Source: an uncultured Oscillospiraceae bacterium (GTDB lineage Bacteria > Bacillota > Clostridia > Oscillospirales > Oscillospiraceae). Taken from it: 64,000 nucleotides of DNA. Location: positions 1 through 64,000 of the forward strand of contig CANRHH010000002.1 of the NCBI GenBank assembly GCA_947630375.1, written 5' to 3'. The notes under the pieces were generated by a model. It was not told the origin of the DNA. It worked only from the letters and a program-made list of their open reading frames with translations, and did not search any database. Made by a program: the position numbers and the translations under genes. Positions 34,269-41,771 of the stretch are shown here, piece after piece (position 1 is the first letter of the stretch; every line of letters begins with the position of its first letter).

Positions 34269-34384
34269 GCTTTTTCACTCGATCCTTTTTGTTGTTTTTT
34301 TCTTTTTTGAACGTTTTTTGTTTGGTTGTTTTTTTATGTTTTTCTTTTCTTTTTTTGTTTTATTTTATGTGTTTGCTTTTTCTT
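34269..34384 (-). other. A-rich intergenic spacer (116 bp)
   Basis: Read on the coding (minus) strand the spacer between esterase and ATP-grasp genes is almost only A with scattered C/G and T, in runs of 5-7 A. In a GC-rich genome this stands out. It holds no gene, no hairpin and no clear terminator; a Shine-Dalgarno-like AAGGAT is near its end. Confidence 0.8.
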
Positions 34385-35137
34385 TCAGTCCAGCAGATAG
34401 GGCAGGAAATAGGCCACCTGCTTATACCACCAGGGCCAGTCGTGGGTACAGTCGTGGCCCCAGTAGTCCACCCACAGATGGATGCCCTTGCTGCGCAAGG
34501 TGTAGTCGATAGAGCGGGTGGATTCGGGCATTTCCCAGTCCCCCAGGCCCACGCAGATGACGCCCTTGTTGCGGTTATACTGCTCGATATACGGGTGGTC
34601 CGGGGAGAGCTGGGGCAGATAGTGTTCCGGGGAGTTGAGATACACCAGCTCATCCATATAGCCGTCAAAGCCGTAATCGGCGGTGTAGATCCCGCTGAGA
34701 GCCAGCAGCCGGTCAAACTGATAGGGGAAGCGGAAATACAGATTGGCCGCGTGGGTGGCGCCCAGGCTGCACCCGAAGGCCAGCAGGCCCGAATCCTCCC
34801 CCCAGCCGTTGCGCTCCTTGGCCCGCTCCTGCATGAAGGGGACCACCTCGCTGACCAGGTAACGCATCCAGGCCTCGTGCCGGTGGCTGCGCCAGGCCGG
34901 GTCCCGGGTCTTGTTGGACCAGGTCTCGATATCCAGCGTGTCCACCGCGCAGACCATCACCTGGCCGCTCTCGATCCAGGGGGCCCACACGTCGGCCATC
35001 TGGTAATTCTCAAAGTCGAAAAACCGGCCGTTCTGGCAGGGGATGAACAGGGCGGGCCGGCCGGCGTGGCCGTAGACCTTGCACTCCATCTCCCGGCCCA
35101 GGACCGGACTGTACCATCTCTCGTATTGGGTTTCCAT
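34385..35137 (-). CDS. Alpha/beta-hydrolase esterase (D-type) 2
   Basis: The protein of about 250 aa is an esterase-family alpha/beta hydrolase: the nucleophile elbow is FGCSLGATHA (Ser), and GHDCTHDWPWW near the C-terminus supplies the catalytic His, with DWEMPE as candidate acid segment. It lacks a signal peptide. ATG at 35137 (METQYERW) lies 6 nt after AAAGGTG; the GTG at 35146 overlapping the previous stop is an alternative. It is related in type to the upstream esterase, and may have arisen by duplication and divergence. Confidence 0.8.
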   Translation of the reverse strand: METQYERWYSPVLGREMECKVYGHAGRPALFIPCQNGRFFDFENYQMADVWAPWIESGQVMVCAVDTLDIETWSNKTRDPAWRSHRHEAWMRYLVSEVVPFMQERAKERNGWGEDSGLLAFGCSLGATHAANLYFRFPYQFDRLLALSGIYTADYGFDGYMDELVYLNSPEHYLPQLSPDHPYIEQYNRNKGVICVGLGDWEMPESTRSIDYTLRSKGIHLWVDYWGHDCTHDWPWWYKQVAYFLPYLLD

Positions 35138-35142
35138 CCGTT

Positions 35143-35907
35143 TCACCTTTCATACAGAAGTGTGCTGAGGAAGAAGGGGATCTGCCGCTCCCAGCTGGCC
35201 TCGCAGTGGTCCCCCCAGGGGACGATGCGGGCGTCCAGCCAGACGCCCCGCTCCAGCAGGCGGCTGACCACCCGGCGGTACTGCACGGCCATGTTCCCGT
35301 GGAACTTCATCTCCCGGGAGCCGTAGTCCATGTACACCACCGTCCCTTTCTCCAGGGGCGCGGTGCGCAGCAGCCGGTCCAGCTTACCGGTGGCAAACCA
35401 CACGGAGGGGGACAGGGCCGCCGCCCGGGAAAAGACCTGGTTATACTTGAGCACGGCGTACAGGCTCATGAGCCCGCCCATAGAGCTGCCCGCGATAAAG
35501 GTGTGCTCCCGGTCGGGGAGGGTGGGGTAGTCCCGGTCGATCATGGGCTTGAAGACCTTCACGAACCAGTCCATGGTCTGACGGCCCCGGCCAGTGATCT
35601 TGCCCAAGGAGGGGTCCTCAAAGCTGAAGGGGGAGTACTCCGACAGGCGGCCCCCGTCGGGGCTGTGGTTGCACTCCACCGCCGCCACGATCAGCGGCGT
35701 CCCGGTGGAATCCAGATAGTCGGCCATGCCCCAGCTCTTGCCGTAGGTGGCGTCCTCATCGAAAAAGACATTGTGCCCGTCAAACATGTACAGGACCGGA
35801 AAACGGGCCTCCGGGTCCTCCTCCGCGGCGGCGGGCAGATACACATAGGCCCGCCGGGGCTGATCACCGGTGAGTTTCGGGATGGTGACTTCCCATGTGA
35901 TGACCAT
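35143..35907 (-). CDS. Putative esterase (enterochelin-esterase-like) 1
   Basis: The 254-aa protein has the layout of the putative-esterase family (FrsA/Fes/antigen 85-like): FPVLYMFDGHNVFFDEDATYG near the start, nucleophile elbow IAGSSMGGLMS (Ser), and GDHCEASWERQIPFF with the catalytic His. It is cytoplasmic. AAGGAG precedes ATG at 35907. It is the first gene of a three-gene unit with the second esterase and the ATP-grasp gene. Confidence 0.85.
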   Translation of the reverse strand: MVITWEVTIPKLTGDQPRRAYVYLPAAAEEDPEARFPVLYMFDGHNVFFDEDATYGKSWGMADYLDSTGTPLIVAAVECNHSPDGGRLSEYSPFSFEDPSLGKITGRGRQTMDWFVKVFKPMIDRDYPTLPDREHTFIAGSSMGGLMSLYAVLKYNQVFSRAAALSPSVWFATGKLDRLLRTAPLEKGTVVYMDYGSREMKFHGNMAVQYRRVVSRLLERGVWLDARIVPWGDHCEASWERQIPFFLSTLLYER

Positions 35908-35948
35908 GGCGATGCTCCTTTGATCCAGGCAGGGATAAATCAGACTGT

Positions 35949-35977
35949 AGTCTACCACGCCCGGGGAAAAATTGCAA
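35949..35977 (-). promoter_or_regulatory. Promoter of the esterase/ATP-grasp unit
   Basis: On the minus strand TTGCAA (35977-35972), 17-bp spacer, TAGACT (35954-35949). Confidence 0.6.
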
Positions 35978-35986
35978 GTTTTTGAT

Positions 35987-37600
35987 TTATTTGGCGAAGA
36001 CCTGCCGGCCGCCCAGATAACTGGCCAGCACGGGGATCTCCCGGATGTGATGGGGGTCAGCGGTGAAGGGGTCAGCGCCCAGCACCACGAAATCCGCCAG
36101 CATACCCGGGGCGATGCGGCCCTTCCGGTCCTCTTCAAAGCTGCCCTCCGCCCCGTGGATCGTGTAGCTGTCCAGCGCCTCCTGCACCGAGAAAGCCTGG
36201 CCGGGCAGGTAGGGGCCCAGGTCCCCCCGGAGGTTCTGCCGGGTGACGGCGCACTGGATGCCGGCCATCACGTCGGGCAGCTCCACGGGGCAGTCGCGGC
36301 CGTTGCTGACAGAGACACCCGCGTCCAGCAGGGACTTCCAAAAATAGCTGGTGGAGGCCAGCTCCGGCCCCACCCGGTCCTCCACAATGTGGATGTCATA
36401 GTCCAGGAAAATGCTCTGGGCATACACGTGCAGCCCCAGGGCCCGGATCTTCTCCAGCTGATCCGGCCGGGTGATCTGGCAGTGGACGATGCCGTGCCGG
36501 TGATCCTGCCGGGGGCAGTCCGCCAGGGCCTTCTCATAGGCGGAGAGGACCCGGTCCAGGCAGGCGTCGCCAATGGCGTGGACCGCCACCTGCATCCCAT
36601 GACGGTTGGCGTAGCCGATCATCTCATCCAGCGTCTCCTGGGAGAACACCGGGATGCCGCAGGTCTCCGGCGCGTCGGCATAGGGCCGGGAGAGAAACGC
36701 GGTCCGGGCGCCTAAGGCCCCGTCGCCCAGCATCTTCAGGGGGCCGATCTTGAACAGATCGCTGCCCGCCCCGGTGACGTTGCCCGCCTCCACAAAGCGC
36801 CGCAGCGCCGGGAGGCTGGTGAAATTGCTCTGCTCATAGACCCGGACGGTCAGCTCGCCGCTCTCCTCCAGCTCCCGGTAGGCCTCGTTCACGGTCTCCC
36901 AGGGCAGGGTGGTGGGGTAGACGCAGTAATCGTCGGTCTGGCTGCTGGTGACGCCATAGCTGTTGAGCATCCGGCAGGCATGGCGCAGCATATCCTTGAC
37001 CTCCTCCTTGTTGGGGGCGGGAATGGCGTCATAGACCAGCTGCATGGCGTTGTCGTAAAAGCGCCCGTCCGGCTGGCCGTTTTCCAGGCCGATGCGGCCG
37101 CCGTCGGGTTGGGGGCTGTCCGCCGTGATGCCCAACAGCTCCAAGGCTCGGCTGTTGACCACCAGGCAATGCCCGCAGGCGCGGATGGCGCAGATGGGCC
37201 GGGCGGTGGTGACCTGGTCCAGGTCGTGCCGGTCCGGCATCCGGGCAACGTCGCTGAAATAGTCCTGGTTCCAGCCCCGGCCCCGGATCCAGCCCGTCCC
37301 AGGGTGGGCCCGGTCAAAGTCCTTCAGGCACTGGAGCAGATCTGCCAGGCTCCCGGTGTGCTGGGCCAGCTCCGCCGCGGCCAGGGCGCTGCCCAGGGAG
37401 AGCAGATGCATATGGCTGTCCGTAAAGCCGTAGCAGACAAAATGCCCCTCTAAGTCCACCTGCTCCGCCTCTGCCCCCGCCAGGGCCAGGGCTTCGGCGT
37501 TGGAGCCGGCATAGAGAAAGCGCCCGTCTTCCACCACGAAGCTCTCCACCAAGGGCAGAGAACCGGTATACACCGCGCCGTTTATATAAACTGTTTTCAT
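35987..37600 (-). CDS. YtcJ-type metal-dependent amidohydrolase
   Basis: The 537-aa protein is an amidohydrolase-superfamily enzyme of the YtcJ/LAF3 group: GFTDSHMHLLSLG carries the HxH metal ligands, VAVHAIGDACLDRVL and HGIVHCQITRPDQL the further His ligands, and SNGRDCPVELPDVM the late Asp. These enzymes hydrolyse N-acyl or formyl groups from amines and amino acids. The gene is downstream of the lysine-riboswitch-controlled symporter, so a nitrogen-compound substrate would fit. ATG at 37600 follows AAGGAGAAGAAC; upstream in-frame sequence lacks a site. Confidence 0.88.
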   Translation of the reverse strand: MKTVYINGAVYTGSLPLVESFVVEDGRFLYAGSNAEALALAGAEAEQVDLEGHFVCYGFTDSHMHLLSLGSALAAAELAQHTGSLADLLQCLKDFDRAHPGTGWIRGRGWNQDYFSDVARMPDRHDLDQVTTARPICAIRACGHCLVVNSRALELLGITADSPQPDGGRIGLENGQPDGRFYDNAMQLVYDAIPAPNKEEVKDMLRHACRMLNSYGVTSSQTDDYCVYPTTLPWETVNEAYRELEESGELTVRVYEQSNFTSLPALRRFVEAGNVTGAGSDLFKIGPLKMLGDGALGARTAFLSRPYADAPETCGIPVFSQETLDEMIGYANRHGMQVAVHAIGDACLDRVLSAYEKALADCPRQDHRHGIVHCQITRPDQLEKIRALGLHVYAQSIFLDYDIHIVEDRVGPELASTSYFWKSLLDAGVSVSNGRDCPVELPDVMAGIQCAVTRQNLRGDLGPYLPGQAFSVQEALDSYTIHGAEGSFEEDRKGRIAPGMLADFVVLGADPFTADPHHIREIPVLASYLGGRQVFAK

Positions 37601-37668
37601 GTTCTTCTCCTTTTCTTTCAAATCGTGGGCCGGCCGCGAAAGATGGCGCCGGCCGGCGCACATGGGGA

Positions 37669-37698
37669 CCGGCAGCCGCGCGGATACGCGGCTGCCGG
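37669..37698 (-). repeat. GC-rich hairpin between symporter and amidohydrolase genes
   Basis: CCGGCAGCCGCG (37669-37680) pairs with its exact complement (37687-37698). There is no U-tract, so it may limit rather than end transcription or protect the upstream mRNA. Confidence 0.6.
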
Positions 37699-37716
37699 AA
37701 CGATCCCGTCTGGTTT

Positions 37717-39213
37717 TCAGTTGGCCGCCGGGGCGGTCTCGTCCTCGTAGAAGAGGCTGACCGATTCATCCAGCGTGCCCTTGTGCAGGTACCGGGCCTT
37801 GTAATCCTTCAACAGCTTGAAGTATTCTCCGGACAGGATCAGGATCACCGCCACGTTCACAAAGGTGGGGATGGCGGAGGTGATGTCCACCACGGTCCAG
37901 ATGAAGCCCTGGTTGTTGGTCTTGACCAGGTAAATGGTCCACAGCAGGCCGGGCAGGGCCCGCAGCGCGTAGAAGAACTTCATGACGATCTTCTTGAGCA
38001 GCTCGTTGCCGCTGCACAGATGCTCCAGCAGGGACAGGTAATAGGTGAACCAGCCGCCGGAGGTGGTGACGGTGAAGATGACCATGATGACGGCCAGCAA
38101 CACGCTGCCCACGACGCCGAAGCTGGAGGCGAAGGCGCTGAGGGCCAGGTCGCCGCCGTTGGTGCCGTTGCTCCAGTTGCCGCTGAGGATCACGGACAGG
38201 CCCGTGATGGAGCAGACGACGAAGGTGTCAAAGAAGACCTCGAAGGAGCCCCAGAGGCCCTGCTCCACCGGGTGCCGGGTCCTGGCAGAGGAGTGCACCA
38301 TGGGGGAAGTGCCCCAGCCGGCCTCGTTGGAGTACACCGCCCGGGCCATACCGGTCTGGACGATCTGGGCGACGGTGGCGCCGGCGAAGCCGCCGATGGC
38401 GGCGGTGCCGGTGAAGGCGTCGTGGAAGATGGCGGCAAAGGCGCCGGGGACGCGGGTCAGGTTGGCCACGATCATGGCCAGGCCCATGAGGATGTACAGG
38501 ATGCTCATGAAGGGGACCAGCTTGGAGAACAGAGAGGCGATCTTCCGGGTGCCGCCGCTGGTGACCATATAGGTCAGCACGCACAGCAGCAGGCCGGCCA
38601 GGATGACGCCCTCGATGGTCAGGCCGCCCAGATGCAGATCAGGCAGCTTGAAAGCCCCGGAGACCACCTGGGCGGCGGTCAGGGTGGAGGAGGTGATGAA
38701 GAAGGTGGAGAAGATGCCCAGACCGAAGATGATGGCGGGGATCAGCCACAGCTTGCCCCAGTGCCGCTCCTTGCCAAGGCCGTACTCCATGTAGTAGGTG
38801 GGGCCGCCGTAGGAGTCCCCGTTGGGCTCCATGCGCCGGTAGTGGCAGCCCAGAGTGACCTCCACCTGCTTGAGGATCAGGCCCAGGCAGGCGGTGGCCC
38901 ACATCCAGAAGATGGCGCCGGGGCCGCCGGCGGCCACGGCCGTGGCCACGCCCGCGATGTTGCCGAAGCCCACGGTGCCGCCGATGGCGGTGGAGATGGC
39001 CTCAAAGGGGCTGAGCATGCCCTTGTCGGCCATGTCGTCCCGGGCGGTCTTGCCCGCGAAGATCTGACCCACGGTGCGCTTCATGGTGTAGCCGAAATAG
39101 CGGAACTGGAAGAAGCCGGAACGGAAGGTGAAATACAGCCCCGTGGCGATCATCAGAACGATCAGGGGCAGGCCCCAAAGGACCCCGTCCAGCCAGTTGA
39201 GGAATGCGATCAT
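37717..39213 (-). CDS. AGCS-family sodium:amino acid symporter
   Basis: The 498-aa protein is an alanine/glycine:cation symporter: GTVGFGNIAGVATAVAAGGPGAIFWMW is the AGCS signature, and SNEAGWGTSPMVHSSA a second conserved block. About eleven membrane helices are present. Family members import alanine, glycine or glutamine with Na+. Its leader contains a lysine riboswitch (39271-39485), which predicts lysine or a lysine-related compound as the physiological signal and perhaps substrate. Confidence 0.92.
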   Translation of the reverse strand: MIAFLNWLDGVLWGLPLIVLMIATGLYFTFRSGFFQFRYFGYTMKRTVGQIFAGKTARDDMADKGMLSPFEAISTAIGGTVGFGNIAGVATAVAAGGPGAIFWMWATACLGLILKQVEVTLGCHYRRMEPNGDSYGGPTYYMEYGLGKERHWGKLWLIPAIIFGLGIFSTFFITSSTLTAAQVVSGAFKLPDLHLGGLTIEGVILAGLLLCVLTYMVTSGGTRKIASLFSKLVPFMSILYILMGLAMIVANLTRVPGAFAAIFHDAFTGTAAIGGFAGATVAQIVQTGMARAVYSNEAGWGTSPMVHSSARTRHPVEQGLWGSFEVFFDTFVVCSITGLSVILSGNWSNGTNGGDLALSAFASSFGVVGSVLLAVIMVIFTVTTSGGWFTYYLSLLEHLCSGNELLKKIVMKFFYALRALPGLLWTIYLVKTNNQGFIWTVVDITSAIPTFVNVAVILILSGEYFKLLKDYKARYLHKGTLDESVSLFYEDETAPAAN

Positions 39214-39270
39214 GGTTGTTTCTCCTTTTCCGGATCAACAATAAAAGGAATGGTTGGTCGCTCACAGGAC

Positions 39271-39485
39271 GAAGAAAGAGCAGCGGCCAAGCCACTGCTC
39301 CACAAATCCGTCTGTGAAACAATAGCTCCTCCACCGGTGCCGGTGAGAGTGTGCAGCTTCTTAAACTGCACCCCAACTGCAGGGGCCCGCGGCAGGACCC
39401 TGGTTTCGGCGACGCTTCCTTTCCCCGTCTTTCCCCGGCCTCCGCAGCCTCCGGACAGCTACTCTTAAGCATCGCGCCTCTATTG
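39271..39485 (-). promoter_or_regulatory. Lysine riboswitch (L-box) with terminator
   Basis: Minus-strand leader of the symporter. The aptamer (39485-39320) shows the L-box consensus: P1 arm CAATAG then AGAGGCGCGA, AAGAGTA, GGGGAAAGG, GCGTCGCCGAAA, and the closing GTGGAGGAGCTATTG, whose CTATTG pairs with the first arm. These match the B. subtilis lysC leader segment by segment. Downstream, GAGCAGTGGC and GCCGCTGCTC form a terminator stem (39300-39278) followed by TTTCTTC. Lysine binding should switch transcription off. Confidence 0.93.
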
Positions 39486-39516
39486 CCAAACCTTTATAAA
39501 ATTTTAGTACGCTAAA

Positions 39517-39545
39517 ACCCTAACATACGGCCCCTGCAAAGTCAA
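39517..39545 (-). promoter_or_regulatory. Promoter of the lysine-riboswitch operon
   Basis: On the minus strand TTGACT (39545-39540), 17-bp spacer, TAGGGT (39522-39517); the predicted start is about 25 nt before the aptamer. Confidence 0.6.
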
Positions 39546-39724
39546 TACTTTTTTGAACAATCTGTTAAAATACGGCCAATTTTACAAAATGCGGCACGCA
39601 AACGGCGGACTTTTTGGTATTATGAAAAGAAGAGATAGAAAAATATGGGAACCTTTGGCGCGCTCACGCGTCCCATTACCAGAAGAACAAGACCGGCGGC
39701 CCGCCGCCGGAGAAGGAGGAGAAC

Positions 39725-40195
39725 ATGAAAAAGACGGCTGTTTTGACCGCTCTGGCGCTGGCCGCCGCGCTGCTGGCCGGCTGCGCCTCCGCCGCCGGCT
39801 CAAAGGCCCCGGCCTATGACAAGGCCCAGCTGGAGATAAGCGAATATAACGGCGCGGAGCTGACGGAGGACATCCAGATCACCATAGAGGGGGACGCCGC
39901 CGGGCAGGAGACGCTCCCCTTGCAGTACAGCAACCGGACAGACGTGGACTACAACTTTACCGCCCTGCAGCGGCTGGAGGTGGAGCTGGACGGGGACTGG
40001 TATGTGGTGCCCGACGCCCAGGATTTTGTCACCATGCAGCTGTACACCCTGCCGGCCCAGGCCCAGGTGGAGGACAGCTTCCGCTTTGAGGGCCGGTACG
40101 ACCCGCTGCCCGCGGGTAATTACCGGATCCTCAAGACCTTCAGCGACCCGGACGGGAACGGCTTCACCGCCGCCGCCCTGTTCACCGTGGCATAA
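39725..40195 (+). CDS. Lipoprotein with bacterial Ig-like fold (Big_14 type)
   Basis: The 156-aa protein has a lipobox (LLAGCASAAG, Cys about residue 20) and an Ig-like beta domain whose pattern (QITIEGDAAGQETLPLQYSNRTDVDY ... DWYVVPDAQDF ... LPAGNYRILKTF) fits the small Ig-like lipoproteins common in Clostridia. It is exposed outside the membrane. Strong GGAGGAG site before ATG at 39725. Isolated by terminators; function unknown. Confidence 0.75.
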   Translation: MKKTAVLTALALAAALLAGCASAAGSKAPAYDKAQLEISEYNGAELTEDIQITIEGDAAGQETLPLQYSNRTDVDYNFTALQRLEVELDGDWYVVPDAQDFVTMQLYTLPAQAQVEDSFRFEGRYDPLPAGNYRILKTFSDPDGNGFTAAALFTVA

Positions 40196-40204
40196 AGAGC
40201 ATCC

Positions 40205-40253
40205 GAAAACAGAAAAAGCAGGCCGAAGCGTCCGGCCTGCTTTTTCTGTTTTC
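40205..40253 (+). terminator. Intrinsic terminator
   Basis: A perfect 21-bp stem (GAAAACAGAAAAAGCAGGCC plus G, and complement) with a 7-nt loop. Confidence 0.9.
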
Positions 40254-40307
40254 AAAGGGCAAAGAATGTGGTATACTGCTGAAAAAGAGCGGGAAGGCGG
40301 GGAGCGC

Positions 40308-41483
40308 ATGAAGACCTTGATCGAGCTGTACGACGAGCGGCCTATAGAGAATGTGCTGGCATCTGAGGTGTTCCGGCCGGAGCGGACGGTGTTCCTCTGC
40401 CCGGTGGAGGTCGCCCAGAACAAAAATGCCCAGAAGAAGCTGCGGGCGTATTTCAGCCACCGGGGGCTGGATACGGAGCTGGTGTTTTTGGAGTCCAGCC
40501 TGTATAACACCGACAAGCTGCTCCGGCAGCTGCGCACGGTGGCGGCCCGATACCCGGACTGCGTGCTGGATATCACCGGCGGCACCGACGCCGCCCTTTT
40601 CGCGGGCGGGCAGTTCTGCGCGGAAAACGGGATCCCGGCCTTTACATACAGCCGCCGCCGGGGCCGGTTTTACAACATCCACAACGCGCCCTTTGCCGAC
40701 GAGCTGCGCTGCACGCTCCGGCACAGCGTAGAGGACTGCTTCCTGATGGCCGGCGGCGCGCTGCGCCCCGGCCGGGTGGACAATGCCCTTTTGAGCCGGT
40801 ATATAGAGGATATAGAGCCCTTTTTCGCCTTCTATCTGCGGCATAAGTCCGAATGGGTCCGCCTGGTGAACTATATCCAGCGCGCCTCCCAGGCCGAGAA
40901 GGACAGGCCCGTGTCCCTCGCGGTGAACGCGCCGCGGGAGGTGAAGGGGGAGCGGGGCAGCCGGATCCAGGCACCGGTCCAGGCCCTGAACGAGCTGGAG
41001 GAGCTGGGCTTTATCCGGGATCTGTCGGCGGGGGAGCGGGTGCGCTTCCGGTTCAAGGATGCGCAGGTCCGCGCCTGGCTGCGGGACAACGGCAGCGTCC
41101 TGGAGCTCTACGTGTACAAAGCCTGCCTGGACACGGGGCTTTTCAACGACGTGCGCACCAGCGCCGTGGTGGACTGGGAGGCCGATATCCGGCGGGACAG
41201 CGTGACTAATGAGATCGACGTGATGGCCATGCGGGGGATCGTGCCCTTCTTTATCAGTTGCAAGACCTGCCCCATCGGCACCGAGGCCCTCAACGAGCTG
41301 GCCATCCTGCGGGACCGCTTCGGCGGCCAGGCGGCCAAAGCCGCCGCCGTCACCACCCAGCGCTGCCGCAGCGTCACCCGGCACCGGGCCGCGGCCCTGG
41401 GGATCGACATCCTGGATCTGGACGATCTGCGCCAGGGCGGTCTGGTCAGACAGATCCGCGCCATCGCGGAGCGGGTGGACTGA
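40308..41483 (+). CDS. Card1/Can2-like CARF-nuclease (DUF1887), orphan
   Basis: The 391-aa protein has an N-terminal CARF domain with the ligand-loop motif LDITGGTDAALFAG (about residues 84-97), a middle winged-helix-like part (NELEELGFIRDLSAGERVRFRF) and a C-terminal nuclease-like domain with EADIRRDSVTNEIDVMAMRGIVPFFISCKTC. This is the DUF1887 architecture of Card1/Can2, DNases/RNases activated by cyclic tetra-adenylate in type III CRISPR immunity. The PD-(D/E)xK acid before Lys is Ser here (SCK). No cas gene or CRISPR array lies in the window. A TATACT box sits at 40272-40277. Confidence 0.83.
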   Translation: MKTLIELYDERPIENVLASEVFRPERTVFLCPVEVAQNKNAQKKLRAYFSHRGLDTELVFLESSLYNTDKLLRQLRTVAARYPDCVLDITGGTDAALFAGGQFCAENGIPAFTYSRRRGRFYNIHNAPFADELRCTLRHSVEDCFLMAGGALRPGRVDNALLSRYIEDIEPFFAFYLRHKSEWVRLVNYIQRASQAEKDRPVSLAVNAPREVKGERGSRIQAPVQALNELEELGFIRDLSAGERVRFRFKDAQVRAWLRDNGSVLELYVYKACLDTGLFNDVRTSAVVDWEADIRRDSVTNEIDVMAMRGIVPFFISCKTCPIGTEALNELAILRDRFGGQAAKAAAVTTQRCRSVTRHRAAALGIDILDLDDLRQGGLVRQIRAIAERVD

Positions 41484-41508
41484 TCCGGCCCTGCCATAGA
41501 CAAGAAAA

Positions 41509-41765
41509 AAACCTCCGGCTTATCAAGCCGGAGGTTTCAGATTGTAGACAAAGGTTTGTCGCTTTCGCCGCAGAGCGGCGAAAAGAATTTGATTTGTTTT
41601 TGAGGCAGCTTTGCCGCCTCAAAAACACCCTGAGCCGCATGAAATGCGGCCCTCGCGCCGACCAACCGAAGGGCGATAAGCGCGAGTATCAAATGCGAGC
41701 CCAGCGTAGCGGGTCGCATTTGAAGCGTGTCGACTTTGTCGACACGCTCAAGCCGGAGGTTTTTG
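41509..41765. repeat. Palindrome array between convergent genes (array 2)
   Basis: This ~255-bp gap contains seven consecutive hairpins: AAACCTCCGGCTT and complement (41509-41537), GACAAAGGTTTGTC, CTTTCGCCGC with GCGGCGAAAAG, TTTTTGAGGC with GCCTCAAAAA, GCCGCAT/ATGCGGC, CTCGCGC/GCGCGAG, TCAAATGCGA with TCGCATTTGA, and GTGTCGAC/GTCGACAC (about 41727-41745). The 15-bp sequence TCAAGCCGGAGGTTT recurs in direct orientation at both ends (41523-41537 and 41748-41762). No ORF is supported. Layout parallels array 1. Confidence 0.8.
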
Positions 41766-41771
41766 GCGCTG

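Noticed and set aside
37783..39468. 561-codon frame antisense to the AGCS symporter
   Set aside because: Same GC-driven shadow; Gly/Asp/His-rich translation without domains, opposite a conserved transporter.
40308..41765. CRISPR array next to the Card1-like gene
   Set aside because: The palindromes at 41509-41765 differ from each other and are contiguous; there is no regular repeat-spacer spacing.
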